A DNA stretch of 20,852 bases from Paulinella micropora (Eukaryota; Cercozoa; Imbricatea; Euglyphida), in contig BJOX01000078.1 in NCBI GenBank assembly GCA_009731375.1, forward strand, positions 90,655-111,506, read 5' to 3'. Under the pieces are notes generated by a model. The model ran no database searches. It saw only the letters and a program-made list of their open reading frames with translations, and was not told the DNA's origin. Shown in pieces: positions 1 through 20,852 of this stretch. The translations under genes and the position numbers were made by a program. The number at the start of each line of letters is the position of its first letter. Positions within the stretch are counted from its first letter, which is position 1.

Positions 1-160
1 CCCCCCCCCCCCCCCCCCCCCCCCCTTTTAAAAAAACTGAAAAGTTTGGAAAGTTGGACAGTAAGGAAAGTAAGAAAAGTTGGAAAGTAAGGAAAGTTGG
101 AAAAGTTGGAAAGTACCGTGCACAGAGGAAAGTTGAAAGTTGGTGAAAAGGTTTTGTTCA
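1..160. repeat. C homopolymer edge followed by GGAAAGTT-type repeats
   Basis: The first 25 bases are all C. They are followed by a purine-rich stretch built from variants of GGAAAGTTGGAAAGTAA. The complementary motif, AACTTTCC, fills 1,561-1,940. No gene is visible. The C run mirrors the G/C run at the right edge and may be an assembly or sequencing artefact. Confidence 0.8.
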
Positions 161-285
161 GGCCTGGCTGCGCAGAATTCCTAAAATACCCTTAGTAGTG
201 CCTTTTTGCTAACCAAAGGTGTCGTTTTAGATATGTTTTTGTTGTGTAACAAAATTCAGTTTTGTAACAAAAACAAAGGTCCTCT
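161..285. other. short non-repetitive AT-rich stretch
   Basis: This is single-copy-looking sequence between the GGAAAGTT repeats and the pyrimidine tract. It has no convincing open frame or RNA signature. A small internal echo (gtaacaaaa, twice near 246-270) is the only structure seen. Confidence 0.5.
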
Positions 286-835
286 TTGATTCTGATAATT
301 TTCTTATTTCTTTTTTCTTTTTCCAATTTCTGTATATCTTTCTATCTTTCAATTCTTTCTTTCTTTCTTTCTTTCATTCTCTCTTTCTTTCTTTCTTGTT
401 CTTTTTCCTTAATATGTTTCTTTTTTTCTTTTATTATTTTTATTTCTTTGATTCTGATAATTTTCTTATTTCTTTTTTCTTTTACGAATAATTTCTTTTT
501 TCTTTTTTCAAATTATTTTTTCTTATTTCATTTTCCATTTTCTTTTTTTCTTTTTTTCTTCTTTCTTTCTTCTTTCTTTATCTTTTTTCTTTTCTCTTTT
601 TTCTTGTTTCTTGTTCTTGTTTCTTGTTTCTTTTTTCTTGTTGTTTCTTGTTTCTTTTTGTTTCTTTCTTTTTTATTTTTTCTTCTTTTTCTTTTCTTTT
701 CTTTCTTCTTTCTTCTTTTTCCATTTTCTTTTTTTTCTGTTCTTTTTTCTGTTGGATTTTCTTTTTTTTATTTTTATTTTTTTCTTTTTTCTTTTTGTTT
801 TTGCTTGTTCTTTTTTTTTGTTTCTTTAGATTAAG
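286..835. repeat. T-rich polypyrimidine tract
   Basis: About 550 bases are almost entirely T and C on this strand (TTTCT, TTTTC, TTCTTT units). Open frames here are runs of Phe, Ser and Leu and reflect composition only. The right part, from about 640, is the first copy of a ~393-bp tandem duplication. Confidence 0.85.
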
Positions 836-1022
836 GGTTAGATTAAGGGTTAGAGTAAGGGTTAGATTAATTGTTAGGGTTAAGGTTAGGGTCAGGATTA
901 GGGTAAGTGTTCAGGTTAGACTAAGTGTTGGAGTAAGTGTTAGATTAAGTGTTAGAGTAAGGGTTAGAGTAAGAGTTAGAGTAAGGGTTAGATTAAGTGT
1001 TAGTGTTAGGGTTAAGTTTAGG
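836..1022 (+). repeat. degenerate telomere-like repeat block 1 (TTAGGG variants)
   Basis: The block consists of GGTTAG, AGATTAAGG, TTAGAGTAAG and TTAGTGTTAGGG variants of a TTAGGG-type unit. It is interstitial here because unrelated sequence follows it. It forms the 3' part of the first ~393-bp duplicated unit. Confidence 0.75.
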
Positions 1023-1235
1023 GTTTCTTTTTGTTTCTTTCTTTTTTTATTTTTTCTTTTTCTTTTCCTTTTTTTTTCCTCTTTTTTCTTTTTTCTTTTT
1101 CTTTTTCTTTTTCCATTTTCTTTTTTTCTCTGTTCTTTTTTCTGTTGGATTTTTCTTTTTTTTCTTTTTCCTTTTTTCTTTTTCTTTTTTGCTTTTTTGT
1201 TTTTGCTTGTTCTTTTTTTTTGTTTCATTTAGATT
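1023..1235. repeat. second copy of the polypyrimidine tract
   Basis: This repeats about 652-835, including the landmark gttggatttt (751, then 1,144) and the exit into agattaagggttagattaag. The spacing of matching landmarks is about 393 bp, so tract plus telomere-like block were duplicated together. Confidence 0.8.
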
Positions 1236-1560
1236 AAGGGTTAGATTAAGGGTTAGAGTAAGTGTTAGAGTAAGTGTTAAGGTTAGGGTTAAGGTTAGGG
1301 TTAGGATTAGGGTTAGTGTTCAGGTTAGAGTAAATGTTGGAGTAAGTGTTAGATTAAGGGTTAGAGTAAGGGTTAGAGTAAGAGTTAGAGTAAGGGTTAG
1401 ATTAAGTGTTAGTGTTAGGGTCAAGGTTAGGGTTAGGGTTAGGGTTAGCGTGAGGGTTAGTGTTAAAGTTAGTGTTGAGGTTATGGTTAGTGTTAGGGTT
1501 AGGGTTAGTTAGGGTTAGGGTTAGGATTAGGATTAGGATTAGGGTTAGGGTTAGGGTTAG
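1236..1560 (+). repeat. telomere-like repeat block 2, most canonical at its right end
   Basis: Variants of TTAGGG (TTAGTG, TTAAGG, TTAGAG, GTTAGG) become nearly canonical TTAGGG/TTAGGA repeats at about 1,495-1,560. The G-rich strand runs rightwards, but non-telomeric sequence follows, so this is an interstitial or subtelomeric block. Confidence 0.8.
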
Positions 1561-2022
1561 ACTTTCCATGCTTTCCCAACTCTCCCAACTTTCCCCACTT
1601 TATTGAAGGGAGGGGGGGGGAGGGGGGATTCAACTTTCTTAACTTTCTCAACTTTCCCAGCTTTCCCAACTTTACTGTGGGGAGGGGGTGTGTGTGTTTA
1701 TGTCAAAATTTCTAACTTTCCTGACTTTCCATGGTTTCCCAGCTTTCCCAACTTTTCCAACTTTCCCAACTTTCCCAACTTCCCAACTTTCCCCACTTTC
1801 CTAACTTTATTAAAGGGAGGGGGGGGGGGGGGGGGGGGGGGATTCATAGGCCCCCTCAGCTTTCTCAAGAAAGTTAACTTCTGTTACTATCCNNNNNNNN
1901 NNNNNNNNNNNNNNNNNTTCCCCACTTTCCTAACTTTATTAAAGGGGGGGGGGGGGGGGGGGGGGAGGGGGGATTCATAGGCCCCCTCAGCTTTCTCAAG
2001 AAAGTTAACTTCTGTTACTATC
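1561..2022. repeat. AACTTTCC-type repeats with G runs, duplicated across a 25-N gap
   Basis: Repeats of CCCAACTTTCC are interrupted by G homopolymers (about 1,816-1,841 and 1,944-1,963). Bases 1,788-1,892 recur almost exactly at 1,918-2,022 on the other side of the N run at 1,893-1,917. The motif is the reverse complement of the GGAAAGTT repeats at the left edge. The duplication may be real or caused by gap closure. Confidence 0.75.
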
Positions 2023-2112
2023 CGGGGGGCGGGGGGGCTCAACGTTGGTACGTATATTACACACCAGCCGCAAAAAGGGTTTGCACGAACCTCTGATTTA
2101 GCCAGTAAATTA

Positions 2113-2490
2113 CGTTCTTCTACTAGAACTTTCCTTTTCTCTATCGTTAAGTTGCCTTTTATATATCGATGGCATTGTCCTATTATCTAACTCTGCCCAT
2201 GATTTGCAGAAACAATTAGATGTTTGTGCTATGTGGGCTAAAGATAATAATGCTGAATTGATCAAGACAAATCTAACATTGTTATTTTCAATAATAAGAA
2301 TAATAAAGTCACTCACAATCGGACTCTTATGGGACAAAATGTCCTAGAGGCAGAAGCATACAAATATTTGGGAGTTATTTGTGATAAAAAATTGTCTTGG
2401 AAAATGATGAAGGCTGATAGGATAAAAAACAAGCTAAGCAGTGCATCAATGGTACTTGCTATGGGAATAAGAAGGGCTTGCACCTAATAT
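2113..2490 (+). pseudogene. reverse transcriptase fragment, catalytic YADD changed to YIDG
   Basis: Frame 1 (from about 2,141) reads LYIDGIVLLSNSAHDLQ and continues to WAKDNNAEL. A shift of frame near 2,265 is then needed to read DKSNIVIF, then NVLEAEAYKYLGVIC and KLSW, up to a TAA at about 2,488. The order of motifs (catalytic box, NIVIF, YKYLGV, LSW) matches non-LTR reverse transcriptases. The second catalytic aspartate is glycine and the frame is broken, so it cannot make active enzyme. Confidence 0.85.
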
Positions 2491-3043
2491 AGATATGCAA
2501 CTTATTACCTCTTCAGTCTTTCAGTCAATGGATTTGGGGTCTGAATTTCGGCACCCAGAAAGAACATGGGAAGAAGGAAACAAATAAATTATTATTTAGC
2601 TCGCAAAATTTTGCGTGTACCTAAAGTCTTTCCTAACATTGCCTGTCAAGGGGAGTTAGGATTATGGTCAGTAGTTGGAAGAGGGAATATGAAAAGACTT
2701 TTTTTTTTTTTTAAGTCCCTGCTCTCGTTCCCTGACCACAGTTTGCTTCACCATATGTTCAGGATCAGTTTACTGAATACTTTACTTTAAGCAAAGCTAA
2801 CAATAATTGGGTTGGAAGGGTTATATAATGGACCTTAAAATGATCAAGCCTGGTTTATCCACAACTGATATGCTTTTATTTATTAAGAATAGCCCTAAAA
2901 CCACAATTAAAATGCTCATCCATAATTATGAGCAACAGGAATGGGTCAAAAATTTATCCATTTAAAACTTATCTTTCTATAAATCAGCAAAGAAAAATTT
3001 ATCCATGGAACTTTATTTAATTAACGAAAGGTAATTAAGAAGA

Positions 3044-3337
3044 TTGATCTCTCTCGCTAGAGCAGGTTGCCTTCGTTTTGGCCTTTCTCATAGAGGCTTT
3101 GGTACTCCTGTGGATATTCCCTGTGGAATTTGCACAACAAATGAACATTCAGAACTACATGTCTTTAATGATTGCGCTTTAACAATGCCTATTCTAAGGT
3201 CTCTACGGCTGAAATATTTTGGCGTGATGGTACTATTTCTAGTATTAGGCACTTGGTCCTTAAACTCTTCTTTTCATACTGATGTTATGAGGGGTTTTCT
3301 GAAGGACTTCAATGTAGCCATTAAAGAGCTTTTATAA
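3044..3337 (+). pseudogene. LINE C-terminal CCHC-knuckle fragment
   Basis: This open segment of about 97 codons ends at TAA (3,335-3,337). After LARAGCLRFGLSHRGFGTP it carries C27-x2-C30-x8-H39-x4-C44 (counted from the Met at 3,044). This is the knuckle found near the C-terminus of many R1/Jockey/CR1-type LINE proteins. It is read as the end of the truncated element's ORF2. The subfamily cannot be named from this fragment. Confidence 0.75.
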
Positions 3338-3673
3338 GCTCTAAAGGTTGTCATAAACTGATATATAGGTCTCATGGTTAGTTGCGGAGGTTTCTTTTCT
3401 CTGGAATAGTGGGTGTGGATTCGACCTTGATAATGGAGTCTTCTTGGATCGTCCTGAGACTTGTGTTTAGTTTAGGGGATTTTGGAATTTTAGTATGTAT
3501 AGATTTTTGTTTAGCTTGAAGTAAGTCCCAGTAGTCCTGCTTCTGGTTTGTCTTTAGGAGTATAGTTTTCCGTAACGGGAACTGCTTTCCTATTAAACTA
3601 CCTTACCTTACCTTACGTAAAGATATCTGTTTTACCTACCTGCCAGGTAGCAGAAGCTTTTATCCTTTCGCAG

Positions 3674-20306
<16,633 letters not shown>

Positions 20307-20815
20307 CGATAGAAGAAGAAGATGATGATGATGATGATGATGATGATGAAGAAGAAGAAGAAGAAGAAGAAGAAGAAGAAGAAGAAGAAGAAGAAGAAGA
20401 AGAAGAAGAAGAAGAAGAAGAAGAAGAAGAAGAAGAAGAAGAAGAAGAAGAAGAAAAAGAAAAAGAAGAAAAAGAAGAAAGAAGAGAAAGAAGAGAGGAG
20501 AGAAGAAAGAGAAGAAAGAAAAGAAAGAAAAGAAAGAAGAGAAAGAAGAGAGAGAAGAGAGAGAGAAGAAAGAAAAGAAAGAAGAGAAGGAAGAAGGAGG
20601 AGGAGGAGGGAGGAGGGGAGAGACAAGAGAAAAGAGAAAGAGAAAAGAGAAAGAGAAAAGAGAAAGAGAAAAGAGAAGAAGGAAGAGAAGAAGGAAGAGG
20701 AGAAGAAAGAGAAGACGAAAGAAGAGAAGGGGGAGGAGGGGAGGAGGGTGTGGAGGAGGACAAGAACAACAACAACAACAACAACAACAATGATAAGGAG
20801 AGGGGGGGGGGGGGG

Positions 20816-20852
<37 letters not shown>
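20307..20852. repeat. GAT/GAA purine array, ending in G and C homopolymers
   Basis: GATGAT and GAA repeats (20,318-20,460) change to AAAGAG/GGA purine tract, then (CAA)n, then about 18 G and 33 C to the window edge. Frames are Glu/Lys or Ser/Phe/Leu runs. The end probably lies at a contig edge. Confidence 0.85.

Larger units (their letters stand above)
2036..3616 (+). mobile_element. 5'-truncated, frame-broken non-LTR retrotransposon (LINE) remnant
   Basis: Fragments in different frames can be ordered as the C-terminal half of a LINE polyprotein. At 2,162-2,260 there is a reverse-transcriptase segment in which the catalytic Y-x-D-D box reads YIDG, followed by IVLLSNSAHDLQKQLDVC. After a frameshift near 2,265 the RT continues with NIVIFNN and the YKYLGV/LSW motif (2,359-2,400). 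At 2,566-2,700 comes LARKILRVP and GELGLWSVVGR, a region typical of LINE C-termini. At 3,044-3,337 comes a CCHC-like knuckle, PCGIC followed by H at +9 and C at +5. The element ends with a simple-repeat tail of three CCTTA units at about 3,597-3,616. Several frameshifts and stops, plus loss of the second catalytic Asp, show it is inactive. It lies 57 bp upstream of exon 1 of the ANK-TIR gene. Confidence 0.88.

Noticed and set aside
624-1512. Frames with Arg-Val-Arg-Leu repeats
   Set aside because: These are translations of degenerate TTAGGG repeat with no protein signature.

Overview
This is eukaryotic nuclear DNA dominated by microsatellites. It carries one recognisable gene, on the + strand from about 3,674 to 20,306. 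The gene is cut into 16 visible exons of 36-120 nt whose GT-AG boundaries and reading phases agree at every junction that can be tested. Joined in order, they encode an ankyrin-repeat protein with a C-terminal TIR domain (ANK-TIR), ending in a stop codon at 20,304. About 195 residues of the N-terminal part and 152 residues of the C-terminal part are visible. The exon(s) for the start of the TIR domain lie between 13,503 and 15,265, probably inside an assembly gap. The intron-rich gene, the degenerate TTAGGG-type arrays and the LINE remnant suggest an animal or a relative of animals. The lineage cannot be fixed from the sequence.

Layout. 1-2,035: low-complexity DNA, consisting of a C homopolymer edge, GGAAAGTT-type repeats, T-rich pyrimidine tracts, two blocks of degenerate TTAGGG repeat, and AACTTTCC-type repeats. 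2,036-3,616: a 5'-truncated, frame-broken non-LTR retrotransposon. 3,674-13,502: exons 1-9 (ankyrin repeats and helical linker). 13,503-15,265: microsatellites and two large gaps. 15,266-20,306: exons 10-16 (TIR domain and tail). 20,307-20,852: GAA-type repeats ending in G and C homopolymers. Two further mobile-element-like blocks sit in introns (6,881-7,403 and 10,327-10,606). A ~200-bp dispersed repeat is present in opposite orientations at 5,757 and 19,399.

The most unusual observation is how the introns are built. Many exons are surrounded by partial copies of themselves set in microsatellite. Copies upstream of an exon usually keep the splice acceptor and the 5' part of the exon. Copies downstream usually keep the 3' part of the exon and the splice donor. 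Only one copy per exon is complete. Exon 14 is followed by five inverted copies of its last 22 bases plus donor, each giving a 25-nt perfect match able to pair with the real donor.

Most long open frames here (poly Ser-Leu-Ile-Tyr, Val-Cys-Met-Tyr, Ile-His and similar) are translations of microsatellite and are not annotated as genes. No rRNA, intact tRNA gene, CRISPR array or minus-strand gene was found. Homopolymer G/C runs next to gaps and at both window edges suggest that copy numbers and some junctions may be affected by assembly.
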